In this document: positions 17,485-26,231 of the stretch, one piece after another
Position numbering within the stretch: the stretch's first letter is position 1
How the letters are laid out: each line of letters opens with the position of its first letter
Assembly: GCF_020524165.1 (NCBI RefSeq)
Contig: NZ_JAIVKU010000003.1
Coordinates: 328,135 to 392,134, forward strand
Direction: 5' to 3'
DNA from: Guptibacillus hwajinpoensis
Lineage (GTDB): Bacteria; Bacillota; Bacilli; Bacillales; Guptibacillaceae
Length of the DNA stretch: 64,000 bases
Made by a program: the position numbers and the translations under genes
The notes under the pieces: generated by a model
The model's database searches: none
Told to the model about the DNA's origin: nothing
What the model saw: only the letters and a program-made list of their open reading frames with translations

Positions 17485-18930
17485 ATGAATGCAAAGGACT
17501 TAAAAAACAGCATACTTCAACTGGCAATTCAAGGGAAATTGTTACAACAGCGAGAAGAAGAGGGTACTGCTGAAGAACTGTATCAACAGATTCAAGAAGA
17601 AAAAGTAAAGCTGATTAAGGATGGTAAGATAAAAAAGCCTAAGAAACTTCCAAAAATCCCAGAGGATGAGATTCCTTTTGATATTCCAGAAAGTTGGAAA
17701 TGGGTGAGGTTAGGGGATTTATGTGAAAAAATTGGGTCAGGAAGTACACCTAGAGGTGGTAAATCTGTATATAAGGAAAATGGTATTAAATTTTTAAGAT
17801 CACAAAATATTTATAATGACGGATTACGTGTGGATGGAGTTGCTTATATTTCTGAAGAACATAATAAACAAGGAAGTATTGTTAGACCAAGAGATATTCT
17901 GTTAAATATTACTGGTGGATCAATTGGACGTTGTGCTTTAGTTCCGGATGATTTCGATATTGCGAATATTAATCAACACGTAATGATTATCAGAAATCTA
18001 ATTTCAGAAAATAGGTTTATGTTGCATTATACTTTAATTTCACCTTATATTCAGTCGATGATCATGAGTGTACAAGTGGGAGTATCTAGAGAAGGGTTAA
18101 GTGCGGAAAAACTAAAAAAATTCTTAATTCCTCTTCCCCCACTTGAAGAACAAAAACGCATTGTAGCAAAAATCGAAGAGATAATGCCTTATGTGGAAAA
18201 ATATGATGAAGCTTTTTCTGAGGTTGAGGAGCTGAATAAGAAGTTCCCGGAGGATATGCAAAGTTCTATTTTGAAATATGCTATCCAAGGGAAGCTGGTA
18301 GAACAGCTAGAAGAAGAGGGTACCGCGGAAGAACTGTATCGGCAGATTCAAGAAGAAAAGAAAAAGCTGATTAAAGAAGGCAAGATTAAAAAGACAAAGG
18401 TACTTCCGAAGATTACAGAAGAAGAGCTTCCATGTGATATTCCTGAAAATTGGAAGTGGGTTAGATTAGGAGATATTATACATTTAACTTCTGGTCAAGA
18501 TATGACATCAAGTAAATACAATGATATTTCAAATGGCATACCGTATTTAACAGGTGCCAGTAACATTCAAGGTGGAGAAATAATAATTAATAGGTGGACG
18601 CCGGAGCCTAAAGCAATAGCTCTCAAAGGAGACATTTTATTAACTTGTAAAGGTACAGTAGGTAAGACTGTAATCCTTGGTAAAGAAGAGGTGCACATAG
18701 CGAGGCAAATTATGTCCATAAGAACAATAGAAACAGATGCAGAATTTATACAATATTTTATTAAAAGCTATGTGAATATTTTAAAAGCAAAAGCAAAAAG
18801 TATGATTCCTGGGATAGAACGAAAAGATGTTCTAGAAGCACTAATTCCACTCCCCCCACTTGAAGAACAAAAACGAATTGTGGAGAAGATTAAAGAACTA
18901 CTACTCTACACCAAACAACTAGTGAAGTAG
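17485..18930 (+). CDS. hsdS: Type I specificity subunit with two target recognition domains
   Basis: Determines the DNA sequence recognised by the HsdR-HsdM complex. The 481 residues have a duplicated layout: a conserved helix region (QLAIQGKLLQQREEEGTAEE), target recognition domain 1, PLPPLEEQKRIVAKIEEI, then a second conserved region (KYAIQGKLVEQLEEEGTAEE), domain 2, and PLPPLEEQKRIVEKIKEL. The two conserved parts are near-identical also as DNA (about 17505-17720 versus 18265-18470), which allows domain exchange by recombination. It is full length with no inverted partial hsdS nearby. The target sequence cannot be deduced by eye. Confidence 0.96.
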   Translation: MNAKDLKNSILQLAIQGKLLQQREEEGTAEELYQQIQEEKVKLIKDGKIKKPKKLPKIPEDEIPFDIPESWKWVRLGDLCEKIGSGSTPRGGKSVYKENGIKFLRSQNIYNDGLRVDGVAYISEEHNKQGSIVRPRDILLNITGGSIGRCALVPDDFDIANINQHVMIIRNLISENRFMLHYTLISPYIQSMIMSVQVGVSREGLSAEKLKKFLIPLPPLEEQKRIVAKIEEIMPYVEKYDEAFSEVEELNKKFPEDMQSSILKYAIQGKLVEQLEEEGTAEELYRQIQEEKKKLIKEGKIKKTKVLPKITEEELPCDIPENWKWVRLGDIIHLTSGQDMTSSKYNDISNGIPYLTGASNIQGGEIIINRWTPEPKAIALKGDILLTCKGTVGKTVILGKEEVHIARQIMSIRTIETDAEFIQYFIKSYVNILKAKAKSMIPGIERKDVLEALIPLPPLEEQKRIVEKIKELLLYTKQLVK

Positions 18931-19042
18931 ACTTTTCATTGTACCCTAGTGGTGAAAGTTAAATTTCTACACCCTTCCACATGTTGACGGGCATACGCCC
19001 AACACGGGAAAAGTCAAATGATTAGATAAGTGATTCCCTTAA

Positions 19043-19195
19043 AATGCTAACATTAAGTCGCATAGCCTTGTAAACCATGGTATAGAAGGGTTTGCGGGGG
19101 ATGTGGCTGTTTTATCCCCTCCTATCAAGCAATTGCTAAAAAGAGTCATTCAAGGAGATACTAATTATAAAGTTGTGGTTAAACAAGAAATGTGA
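19043..19195 (+). pseudogene. Short coding remnant before the right end of element 1
   Basis: An open frame without a start codon reads about 50 residues (HGIEGFAGDVAVLSPPIKQL, then KRVIQGDTNYKVVVKQEM) to a TGA. It looks like the C-terminal end of a lost gene, but the family is not recognised. The rest of the 18931-19413 interval has no other gene visible. Confidence 0.35.
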
Positions 19196-19277
19196 GTAAT
19201 AAGTTGTCTTAATGTTACTTTTGTTAGATGGGTAAAGGGATTATATTCGCCTTGTAGAAGTCGATTTGTATAATTTA

Positions 19278-19299
19278 TTGGGGACAAGTTGGTGACGAA
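19278..19299. promoter_or_regulatory. Tandem arm-type repeats at the right end of element 1
   Basis: TTGGGGACAAG and TTGGTGACGAA follow each other with an 11-base period, about 115-135 bases inside the att core; an inverted TGTCCCC lies at about 19310. They match the left-end repeats (7527-7549) and are likely integrase arm sites. Confidence 0.55.
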
Positions 19300-19413
19300 A
19301 TTAAACAACCTGTCCCCGACTATCACATTTAAAAACACACCACAGCAAAAAGGAATGCTGCTATATCAATAGATACACACAAAAGCAGTTTTATTCCTAA
19401 CCAATATCTTTCT

Positions 19414-19455
19414 CTGGCAGTGTAGAGGTCAGCGGTTCGAGCCCGCTATGCTCCA
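19414..19455 (+). repeat. Attachment site copy 2 (junction of elements 1 and 2)
   Basis: Exact 42-bp copy of the tRNA-Ala 3' end without the 5' half of the tRNA. It is attR of element 1 and at the same time the left end of element 2. Confidence 0.95.
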
Positions 19456-19663
19456 TCTTACATAAACATTGATATATCAAGGATTTTAAAGAGTAGTCGT
19501 TCTGAAATATAGAGCGGCTATTTTTGTGTTGTGTGCGAATAGTGTGCCAAATCTTTTTTTTGGGTGAAAACACAATGCTAAGATTAATAATATTTGATTA
19601 CTGCATTGGCATAAAATTTTTACTTTTATATAGAGAACAAAGGACTAGTAGGACTATGATAAA

Positions 19664-20348
19664 TTAAGGATAAATATTGGATAGAAAGTACCTGTCCCTG
19701 CGTCCCTTTTTACGAATTCTATATGCTTGTTGCTTACACGCATCCGAACAGTACCCTTTACGTCCGGATTTAACAAAAGGTAAACCGCAGCTATCATTTC
19801 CGCAAATATATACATTCATATCATCGTTAATCTTTTGCCATAAATCATAATAAATAGCGGCTATCAAATAGTTTGTATACCTTTGATCTGAAGCCTTAAA
19901 CCCTCTGGTTGAGGGGTTGCGAATTAGTTTACCAGTAAAAAATTAATTCCCTCTGATATCCTTGATGCCAAAAGATAAAGCCTCTTGTCCAATTTCCAAC
20001 ATCGACTGATCTTCCAAATCCTCCGATAACATAAATATTGGTTCTCCTTTGGTCCAGTAGACGAAATAACGATCAGTCAATAACAGTTCTATCTTCAGCC
20101 AGAGACCCAAGTCTTCCCTCAAGCATTTTAATCTCAATTAATTGGTTTATCCGGTCCTCAGAACTGTCTTTTATTACAACATCGTATAGTTTTAATATTT
20201 TTTGAACCTCCTTAGCTAAGAAATGTGGGCTTATGATTGGTATTTCAGGTAGATTGTACACGGTAACAATAAGTAAGGTGAGTAATGTATATGCGATGGT
20301 AAGTGGAAAGTATGGAGGGAAACACATTAACGATGCAGGTAAATTCAC
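19664..20348 (-). pseudogene. Broken gene ending in a CGNR-like zinc finger
   Basis: Reading leftward, a protein begins around 20280-20348 (SSEDRINQLIEIKMLEGRLG), shifts frame near 20085 to continue as DRYFVYWTKGEPIFMLSEDL, meets an in-frame TAA at 19943, and then continues without loss of frame (FFTGKLIRNPSTRGFKASDQ, LIAAIYYDLWQKINDDM) into a four-cysteine zinc-finger-like end, CGNDSCGLPFVKSGRKGYCS. The parts clearly belong to one gene with one frameshift and one nonsense codon. The C-terminus resembles short zinc fingers of uncharacterised Bacillus and Paenibacillus proteins; the function is unknown. Confidence 0.65.
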
Positions 20349-20563
20349 ACCCCCACTACCTTCACACCTTTTTTATTCACTTATATGGTTTTATATTAGC
20401 ATTTGAAGAGTTTTGTACAGAAATTTTAGGGATAAATTCAGAGGTCATGATTCAACCTTGGTATGGTTATGATGATAGGTATATTCATACCTTAAATAAA
20501 ATTAAAGATTACATGAAGATAAACCAGGTGGAACCAGATGAAAAAGCAAAAAACAGTGGTTAG
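20333..20563 (+). CDS. Small protein of unknown function
   Basis: An open frame of about 76 residues starting at ATG 20333, with GGAGGG about 14 bases upstream (an in-frame start also exists at 20303). It reads HPHYLHTFFIHLYGFILAFE then EVMIQPWYGYDDRYIHTLNK and has no recognised motif. Its first bases overlap the decayed zinc-finger gene on the other strand. It could be a genuine small gene or a remnant. Confidence 0.35.
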   Translation: MQVNSHPHYLHTFFIHLYGFILAFEEFCTEILGINSEVMIQPWYGYDDRYIHTLNKIKDYMKINQVEPDEKAKNSG

Positions 20564-20718
20564 AAAGAGTATTTTAAAGCACTTGGGAGAATCGAATAAA
20601 ACAGTAGATCATTTAAATTGAAGGAGATAAAGAGAATTAACTCGTTTAGGTCCTATTTCATTAAACTGAGACCAATTAATTGTGGGTTTACATTATTTCT
20701 AATTGTTGGAATTTCTAA

Positions 20719-20747
20719 TTGTATGTAAGTGTAGGCAGTGTTATAAT
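20719..20747 (+). promoter_or_regulatory. Promoter of the methyltransferase-nuclease operon
   Basis: TTGTAT (20719-20724), a 17-base spacer, and TGTTATAAT with the perfect -10 TATAAT (20742-20747) lie 50 bases before the first methyltransferase gene. The extended TGn motif compensates for the weak -35. Confidence 0.6.
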
Positions 20748-20796
20748 ATCATATATAACTATAGCATTGCCTTTTGCTAATTAAGGAGAAAAGTAG

Positions 20797-22509
20797 ATGG
20801 AACAACAAATCAAAAACTTTAGAGAAAAAAGAGGATGGACTCAAGAAGAATTAGCTAAAAAAGTAGGTGTGTCTAAAGGAACAATTAATCGTTGGGAGAA
20901 GGGTGCTAGTACTCCCTCTAAGTTAGCAAATGAAAGATTAACACAGCTTGGGGTTACTGAAAATGATATGAATCAGTACCAGAAAAAAGTTGATGGAAAA
21001 CCATTTCATTATAACGGAGAAAGGTATGTGGTTAAACCCCAACCTTATGTTCTGAATGCCCCTACTGATCAAAATAACTTTCATGATTTATTAATAAATT
21101 TGCAGGAACATCTTAGCTGTGATATTCCTTGGGATACCTATAAAGAAAGGTTATCCTTAATAGAGTGTGTGGATACATTGACAAATCGTACATCCCAATC
21201 TTTACTTGAGAAAAGAAAAGAAAACTCCAAAAGTTGGAATTCAAATTATGGAACTCATGGTTGGCATAGATATATTGGGAGATTCCCTCCTCATTTGGTT
21301 AGAGCACTTTTAAATTATTTTAAAGCCGACTCAAATGACTTGATTCTTGATCCGTTTGCAGGAAGTGGAACCACTCTGGTGGAATGTAGATTGGTTGGTA
21401 TACCCTCGATAGGAATTGAAATTTGCCCTTTATCAGCTTTAATAACAAATACAAAAAGCAAGTTCCCTAAATTAGATGAAAATGAAGTTTTTAATGTTAT
21501 TTCTGAGTTGGAAATCTTCTATCTTACTGAATGGACAAACTTTCTAAATAATAGAAATTTTGATGATATTACTTATGAAGATGTTATAGGGCGAGAAGGA
21601 AATGCTATAAAAACATTTGCAAATTATGAAAGATGGTTTTCCAAAGAAGCGCTATTAGGAACTTCTATTTTAGTCCAATTTGCCAGAGAAAAAGAAGGTT
21701 ATATTAGAGATGCCATATTAGTTGCATTATCTTCCAAAATGCGAAGTATTGGAAATGTCGATGTTGATGTTGTAAGAGCAGAGTACAGTAAAAAACCACG
21801 AGAAAATGTAAATGTATTAAATTTAGTAACTTCACAACTCTCAAAAATGGCAAAAAACATTAAAGAATCATATCAAACACATAAATCATTAATTACAGAA
21901 GAGAAAGTAAGATTAATAGAAGGGGATGTATTAAAAACAGATTTACCTGAGGGGTCTATATCCCACGTAATAACATCCCCTCCATATGGAATAGAATCTA
22001 TTAGTTATCTTAGAACTCACTTATTATCTTATAGATCATTAGAAGAATTTTTAGGGGCGGACCCTTACAAATTTGGTGATGAAGTAATCGGTTCAGAATA
22101 TTTACCGTCTGAAGAACCAACATTAAGTAAATTTGATGTTTCGGATATGAGTCAAACATATAAGGACTTTTTTAAACAATTCTTGGAACAGGATTTAACA
22201 AAAAAAATCAAAGTTAGAGTTTTAATGATGATGAAGTTCTTTGATGATATGAATAACTTAGCTATCAAATTACAAAAATGGGTTAAGGATGGCGGGAAAG
22301 TTGCTTTTGTTATTGGAAATAAAAAAATAGGTACAACAATAATTCCTACTGACCAAATTATTAGAGAAATCTTTGAATCAAATGGTTTTATTTTCGAAAA
22401 TTCTATCGGTCATAAGCTGAAAACTAATAACAGTAATTCTCAGGTGCCATGGCAAGATAAAATTATTAAAGATGAATTTGTTATGCTCTTCCAAAAGGAG
22501 ACCGATTAA
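20797..22509 (+). CDS. DNA methyltransferase with N-terminal XRE helix-turn-helix
   Basis: A 570-residue fusion. Residues 1-50 are a Cro/CI-type helix-turn-helix (WTQEELAKKVGVSKGTINRW). The rest is an amino-methyltransferase (N6-adenine or N4-cytosine): AdoMet motif I LDPFAGSGTTLVECR (about 185) precedes the catalytic motif IV TSPPYGIESISY (about 393), the order of the beta class. YGTHGWHRYIGRFPPHLVRA before motif I recurs in DNA methylases of this type. The helix-turn-helix probably lets the enzyme repress its own promoter, as some R-M methylases do. AAGGAG lies before the ATG, and its TAA overlaps the next ATG (TAATG). Confidence 0.9.
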   Translation: MEQQIKNFREKRGWTQEELAKKVGVSKGTINRWEKGASTPSKLANERLTQLGVTENDMNQYQKKVDGKPFHYNGERYVVKPQPYVLNAPTDQNNFHDLLINLQEHLSCDIPWDTYKERLSLIECVDTLTNRTSQSLLEKRKENSKSWNSNYGTHGWHRYIGRFPPHLVRALLNYFKADSNDLILDPFAGSGTTLVECRLVGIPSIGIEICPLSALITNTKSKFPKLDENEVFNVISELEIFYLTEWTNFLNNRNFDDITYEDVIGREGNAIKTFANYERWFSKEALLGTSILVQFAREKEGYIRDAILVALSSKMRSIGNVDVDVVRAEYSKKPRENVNVLNLVTSQLSKMAKNIKESYQTHKSLITEEKVRLIEGDVLKTDLPEGSISHVITSPPYGIESISYLRTHLLSYRSLEEFLGADPYKFGDEVIGSEYLPSEEPTLSKFDVSDMSQTYKDFFKQFLEQDLTKKIKVRVLMMMKFFDDMNNLAIKLQKWVKDGGKVAFVIGNKKIGTTIIPTDQIIREIFESNGFIFENSIGHKLKTNNSNSQVPWQDKIIKDEFVMLFQKETD

Positions 22510-23030
22510 TGAAGCACACAGAGTCGTTTATTCATGTAGGAATGAGGTATTTCTTAAAAAAAGAAGGATGGCAGTTAATTTCAGGTCAATTCCCAGGGGG
22601 CTCGGATGATGAACTATATGAACTAAGTATAGTTGATCCGACAGTGGCAAAAGATAACAGCCCTGATCCAAGAAGGCATAGTAAGGATGAAATAGTTCCT
22701 GATTTAATTGCTTATAAAAACAATATGATTTTAATTGTTGAGGCAAAACCTTATTATTCTATAGAAGACAGGGATAAATTAATCTATCTTTTAAATGAAA
22801 GAAATAAGGATTTACATCAAGCTCTTAGTAAATTCATTAGAGAAAGGAAGATAACTGGTCTTCCTTCATTAAAAGAAGTTACGTTTGCCCCTGTTCTAGC
22901 TTTTTCAGCTAAAGCTAAAAAAGCTAAAAAATTTAATTTTGATAATGGTTTTTTTCATATTCGGGTTAAAAATTTAACAGAAGCTAAAATGGAAGGACCT
23001 TTTATAAAAGAAGGAGAACTAGATCTATGA
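22509..23030 (+). CDS. Small PD-(D/E)xK nuclease-like protein between two methyltransferases
   Basis: A 173-residue protein with a likely nuclease core: VPDLIAYKNNMILIVEAKPY gives the metal-binding D (about residue 63) and E-x-K (about 77-79) after a beta-alpha start (FIHVGMRYFLKKEGW). The C-terminal part is basic and Lys-rich. It overlaps both neighbours (TAATG at its start, ATGA at its end), so it is made together with the two methyltransferases. It is probably one restriction subunit of the cluster; a non-nuclease accessory role is possible. No named restriction family was recognised. Confidence 0.72.
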   Translation: MKHTESFIHVGMRYFLKKEGWQLISGQFPGGSDDELYELSIVDPTVAKDNSPDPRRHSKDEIVPDLIAYKNNMILIVEAKPYYSIEDRDKLIYLLNERNKDLHQALSKFIRERKITGLPSLKEVTFAPVLAFSAKAKKAKKFNFDNGFFHIRVKNLTEAKMEGPFIKEGELDL

Positions 23031-24214
23031 GCAACCTAATAAGCGATAGTGTAATCAGCAATAAAGAACTAAAAGAAAAAGTGCTGCAATATGATTGGGA
23101 ATTCGCCGAAAAAGATACACAATACTTTACCCATAATGTTCATCGTTATTCTGGAAAGTATATCCCCCAGATTCCACGTAAGGTGATTGAGCTAATAACT
23201 AATCCCTACGAGCTAATTTTAGATCCATATAATGGTTCGGGTACCACTTCCCTAGAGGCTTCCTTAGCTAATAGAAGAAGTATTGGAGTGGATTTAAATC
23301 CCTTAGCCATACTTATTTCTAAAGTGAAAACTACGCCCATTAGTAATGAAAAGTTAGATGAGTTAATAGAAACAACTGAGGATCTAATAAATAAATTAAT
23401 GGAGTATGCTAAGCCGACCATATTTGGGTTTTCGGAGCAGGCAAAGGAGTTGTTTGAAAGAGCTAAAGAAGACCCGCGTTTTAACGACACTTGGTTTACA
23501 AAGTGGTTTCAACCACATGTGCTTTTAGAACTAATAGTAATTAAGAATTATATTGATTCTATTGAGGAAAATAGTTGCCGCGATTTGGTGTTAGTGGCAT
23601 TTAGCAATATTTTACGAAAATCAAGTAATGCCCATAGCGGATATCCAAATGTAATGTTTGATAAAAAAGCGAAGGAAAAGCCACTCCCATCATCCAATTT
23701 TCTAAAATCATTTTATGAATGTGTAAACATGGTAAGAAGTTTATCTACCTCTGGTATGGAAATATTGCCAGAAATCAAGCATGCTGACTCTACAAATCTA
23801 CCGCTATCTAAAGAATCGGTGGATGCTATTGTTACTCATCCACCTTATATAGGGTCTGTTCCTTATGCAGAATATGGAACTTTAAGTTTAGGATGGTTAG
23901 GATATGATTCAAAAGAACTGGATAAACAGTTAACTGGAGGTAGGAGGCAAACAAAAGATGTAGTGGAGCGCTTTAGGGATGGATATAGAAAAACAATTGA
24001 AGAGGCATACAGGGTATTGAAGGCTAACAGAAAAATGTTTCTAATGGTAGGTAACCCTGTTGTTAAAGGGGAAGAAATTGACTTAGGTGTAATGAGTAAA
24101 GAACTTGCATCTGAAGCAGGCTTCATTTTGGTCGTAGAAACAACTAGAAAAGGTGTAAACCGTCGTGCAAACAAAATGGGAGAAGAATACCTAATGTTTT
24201 TCGAAAAAAAATAA
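23027..24214 (+). CDS. Second DNA methyltransferase
   Basis: A 395-residue amino-methyltransferase without helix-turn-helix. YFTHNVHRYSGKYIPQIPRK is followed by motif I LDPYNGSGTTSLEA (about 65) and catalytic motif IV in the form THPPYIGSVPYAEYG (about 270), then GYRKTIEEAYRVLKANRKMF. Again motif I precedes motif IV. It differs much from the first methyltransferase, so the pair are not recent duplicates; they may modify the two strands of an asymmetric site. It is coupled by a 4-base overlap to the nuclease-like gene, and a bidirectional terminator separates it from the convergent nuclease. Confidence 0.9.
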   Translation: MSNLISDSVISNKELKEKVLQYDWEFAEKDTQYFTHNVHRYSGKYIPQIPRKVIELITNPYELILDPYNGSGTTSLEASLANRRSIGVDLNPLAILISKVKTTPISNEKLDELIETTEDLINKLMEYAKPTIFGFSEQAKELFERAKEDPRFNDTWFTKWFQPHVLLELIVIKNYIDSIEENSCRDLVLVAFSNILRKSSNAHSGYPNVMFDKKAKEKPLPSSNFLKSFYECVNMVRSLSTSGMEILPEIKHADSTNLPLSKESVDAIVTHPPYIGSVPYAEYGTLSLGWLGYDSKELDKQLTGGRRQTKDVVERFRDGYRKTIEEAYRVLKANRKMFLMVGNPVVKGEEIDLGVMSKELASEAGFILVVETTRKGVNRRANKMGEEYLMFFEKK

Positions 24215-24235
24215 ATTACTAATGATAGAATACAT

Positions 24236-24275
24236 AAAAGTGATGTGCAATCCTTGGGTTACACATCACTTTTTA
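24236..24275. terminator. Bidirectional terminator between methyltransferase 2 and the convergent nuclease
   Basis: AAAAGTGATGTG and CACATCACTTTT form a 12-bp stem with A and T tracts on either side, suiting both strands. Confidence 0.9.
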
Positions 24276-24301
24276 ATAATATCAGTCATTTAATTTGATA
24301 G

Positions 24302-25264
24302 TTAAATTTTGACTCCTTTAAAACTTAAATAGCCATCTGCAAAAAGAATTCCATCGGCTACAGCTTTGAAGTTTCTAACATCTTTTCGGGTATCCGCTAG
24401 AGAGTTCCAATCACTTACTTTTATTAGAGGGAAATGTAAGATTAACCCTCTGCTTTTCTTTGGTTCACCGTTGATATACAAATATCTATAGAGTATAGCA
24501 CTTCCTGTATAAGGATCAGACCTAAGATTCTCTATCCCTGCTTTGTAAACAACAATTTCGTCAAACTCTGATAATTCGTTTGTAGGAATAGGTAATTGTA
24601 TATTTTTAGTAGGCAGTATTTCTACCGATTTTGGGGGAGCATCATAAACGGCACCTCTTTTGATTTCCCTTTCTGCAAACTTATCTCTTTCTCTTATTTC
24701 GTTTTCATGGAAATAAGAATCCTTGATAGCTTGGCATATATTGGGGGTCTGTTGATTATAATATTCTAAAAACAAGGTAATATATTCTTTTACACGCTTG
24801 TCTTTAATTGGGTCTTGACGGATTACTTCCCAATCCTTGTCAACAGGCCAATTTATAGTTGTTATAGAACCATCCAACTGATTTTCGATGATTTCTATAG
24901 TGCGGAATAAACGTAAATTGACAAATCGAGGGCCTGAAGTTTCTCCACCATGCTTCATTGCTACATAAGGAAAGAAATATACACAAGGAATTCCCTCCTC
25001 CGCTGCGCCAGCAAGTCTTCCGAATCGTTGACCTACATTATGCCCACTTGGAACCTCTACTGTTCTTTCAATTACAAGTATAGGAGTTTCATCATCCACT
25101 AATATAATATCTGGCCTATCATATTTAAGGGTTTTTTCAATTTCAGGGTAGATTTTTCGCCCCTCAGTTATACTCATTAATTCTGCATCCTCAAAATCTG
25201 GATGTAAATCTTTAAACCAAATACCTTCCTGCAGGTCATCGAAAATAATTTTGTGATTTGGCAT
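24302..25264 (-). CDS. PD-(D/E)xK-like putative restriction endonuclease
   Basis: A 320-residue soluble protein. YDRPDIILVDDETPILVIER followed by TVEVPSGHNVGQRFGRLAGA (about residues 48-90) looks like a nuclease core in which the usual E-x-K is E-R-T, followed by a helix with Gln/Arg that fits the QxxxR-type arrangement of this superfamily. The rest, with DAPPKSVEILPTKNIQLPIP and a C-terminal beta-rich part, is not recognised. AGGAGG lies 5 bases before the ATG. It converges on the methyltransferase operon and is most simply its second nuclease, under separate control. The third catalytic residue being Thr leaves activity uncertain. Confidence 0.65.
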   Translation of the reverse strand: MPNHKIIFDDLQEGIWFKDLHPDFEDAELMSITEGRKIYPEIEKTLKYDRPDIILVDDETPILVIERTVEVPSGHNVGQRFGRLAGAAEEGIPCVYFFPYVAMKHGGETSGPRFVNLRLFRTIEIIENQLDGSITTINWPVDKDWEVIRQDPIKDKRVKEYITLFLEYYNQQTPNICQAIKDSYFHENEIRERDKFAEREIKRGAVYDAPPKSVEILPTKNIQLPIPTNELSEFDEIVVYKAGIENLRSDPYTGSAILYRYLYINGEPKKSRGLILHFPLIKVSDWNSLADTRKDVRNFKAVADGILFADGYLSFKGVKI

Positions 25265-25480
25265 TTTTTCCTCCTGTTTTAGTGATTTTGTACCACAATG
25301 GTAAATTAGATAAAAAATGCCAAATTCCTCCCTTTATTACACATTTTCCATTTAATGTGAACATCTTATAAAAAAACATTCTTTGTATTTCGCTAACAGA
25401 CCCTTTTTAAGACGTAATACTCTTCCGCTTGCTACGCTGTTTTTTCTTTCGCCGTAAAGTGATTTATAGTAAGGGATGTT

Positions 25481-25945
25481 CTAAATGTTTGAAATTTTTT
25501 GTGGATGGGTCAACATATTGGAAGTAAGAGAGGATACATTTATAGGTGTTTTTTCAAAAAACGCTTTACGGAAAATCATCCAGTCAGTGCGATGTATCCC
25601 TTCTCTTGTACTGTCAGAATACCCCCTGTCCTTTAAATCATTTAAGCATTCTTGATAGCGTTTAGAGGTAATATCCTGCAACTTTAACTTTCCGATTTAA
25701 TGAAGGCGTACTCGAATGGTGCCGGGTTTTACGTCTTTTGATTCGCTGTAAATGGGGCCACTCGTTTGCGAAATTACAAAAGGTCTGACAGGATTCCTCG
25801 ATGTAAATCCCCTGTTCAAGTTCATGAATCAGAGCGGCAGCGGCTACCTCGGCCTCCTTATATCTACGACAAAAGACCATTTGGAGCCATAAGAGCAATT
25901 TTTCTTCTTGCACGTACAGCCCTGTCTGTAGATATGTCCTTTCAT
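25481..25945 (-). pseudogene. Tyrosine integrase remnant, N-terminal half, frameshifted
   Basis: Starting at ATG 25945 the sequence reads MKGHIYRQGCTCKKKNCSYG then SKWSFVVDI, the arm-binding start of common Bacillus integrases. A shift leads to KEAEVAAAALIHELEQGIYI then EESCQTFCNFANEW, and a further shift near 25675 to DITSKRYQECLNDLKDRGYS then DSTREGIHR. The gene ends by about 25481 without a catalytic domain. At least two frameshifts and a 3' truncation make it non-functional. It may be what is left of the integrase that brought in this part of element 2. Confidence 0.82.
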
Positions 25946-26170
25946 TTCATTGAATAACCTCGCTTTCATAAATATTTAAAAACAAATATATATTATCTCC
26001 AATTAGAAAGAGAGAAATTCAATATATTATGGTAAAATTAGTAAGATAAATGATTTCTTTTGTGCCAACTGAGAACGTCTATATAATAAAAAGCAACTTA
26101 GTTTTTAGAAGTATGTTGTTTTAACTCAACTCGACCTTATGTACACAAGTTTAAATAGTAGTAAGGAGTT

Positions 26171-26199
26171 AATCTTCCCATTAAATTCATGGGAAGATT
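26171..26199 (+). promoter_or_regulatory. Leader hairpin before the membrane-anchored unknown gene
   Basis: AATCTTCCCAT and ATGGGAAGATT form a perfect 11-bp stem with a 7-base loop, 32 bases before the preferred start at 26232. It may affect translation or mRNA stability. Confidence 0.5.
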
Positions 26200-26231
26200 A
26201 TATAAAAAAAATAGTGTTGGAGGGACTTATA

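Larger units (their letters stand above)
7446..19455 (+). mobile_element. Integrated element 1: phage-satellite-like island with type I R-M system
   Basis: Bounded by exact 42-bp tRNA-Ala repeats. Gene order is integrase (minus), then divergent excisionase, primase-polymerase, DUF3987 replication protein, TubC_N-like protein, terminase-small-subunit-like protein, and a type I restriction operon next to the right end. No capsid, portal, tail, conjugation or relaxase genes are present. Integrase/excisionase, primase and a terminase-type protein are the signature of phage-inducible chromosomal islands, with defence cargo in the usual accessory slot. All genes look intact, and the exact att repeats suggest that the element is recent and may still excise. 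No classic stl/rpr repressor pair was seen, so the PICI class is an inference. Confidence 0.82.

Noticed and set aside
19414..19455. Second and third tRNA-Ala genes
   Set aside because: The copies at 19414 and 38204 contain only the 3' half of the tRNA; no acceptor 5' strand or D arm precedes them, so they are att sites.
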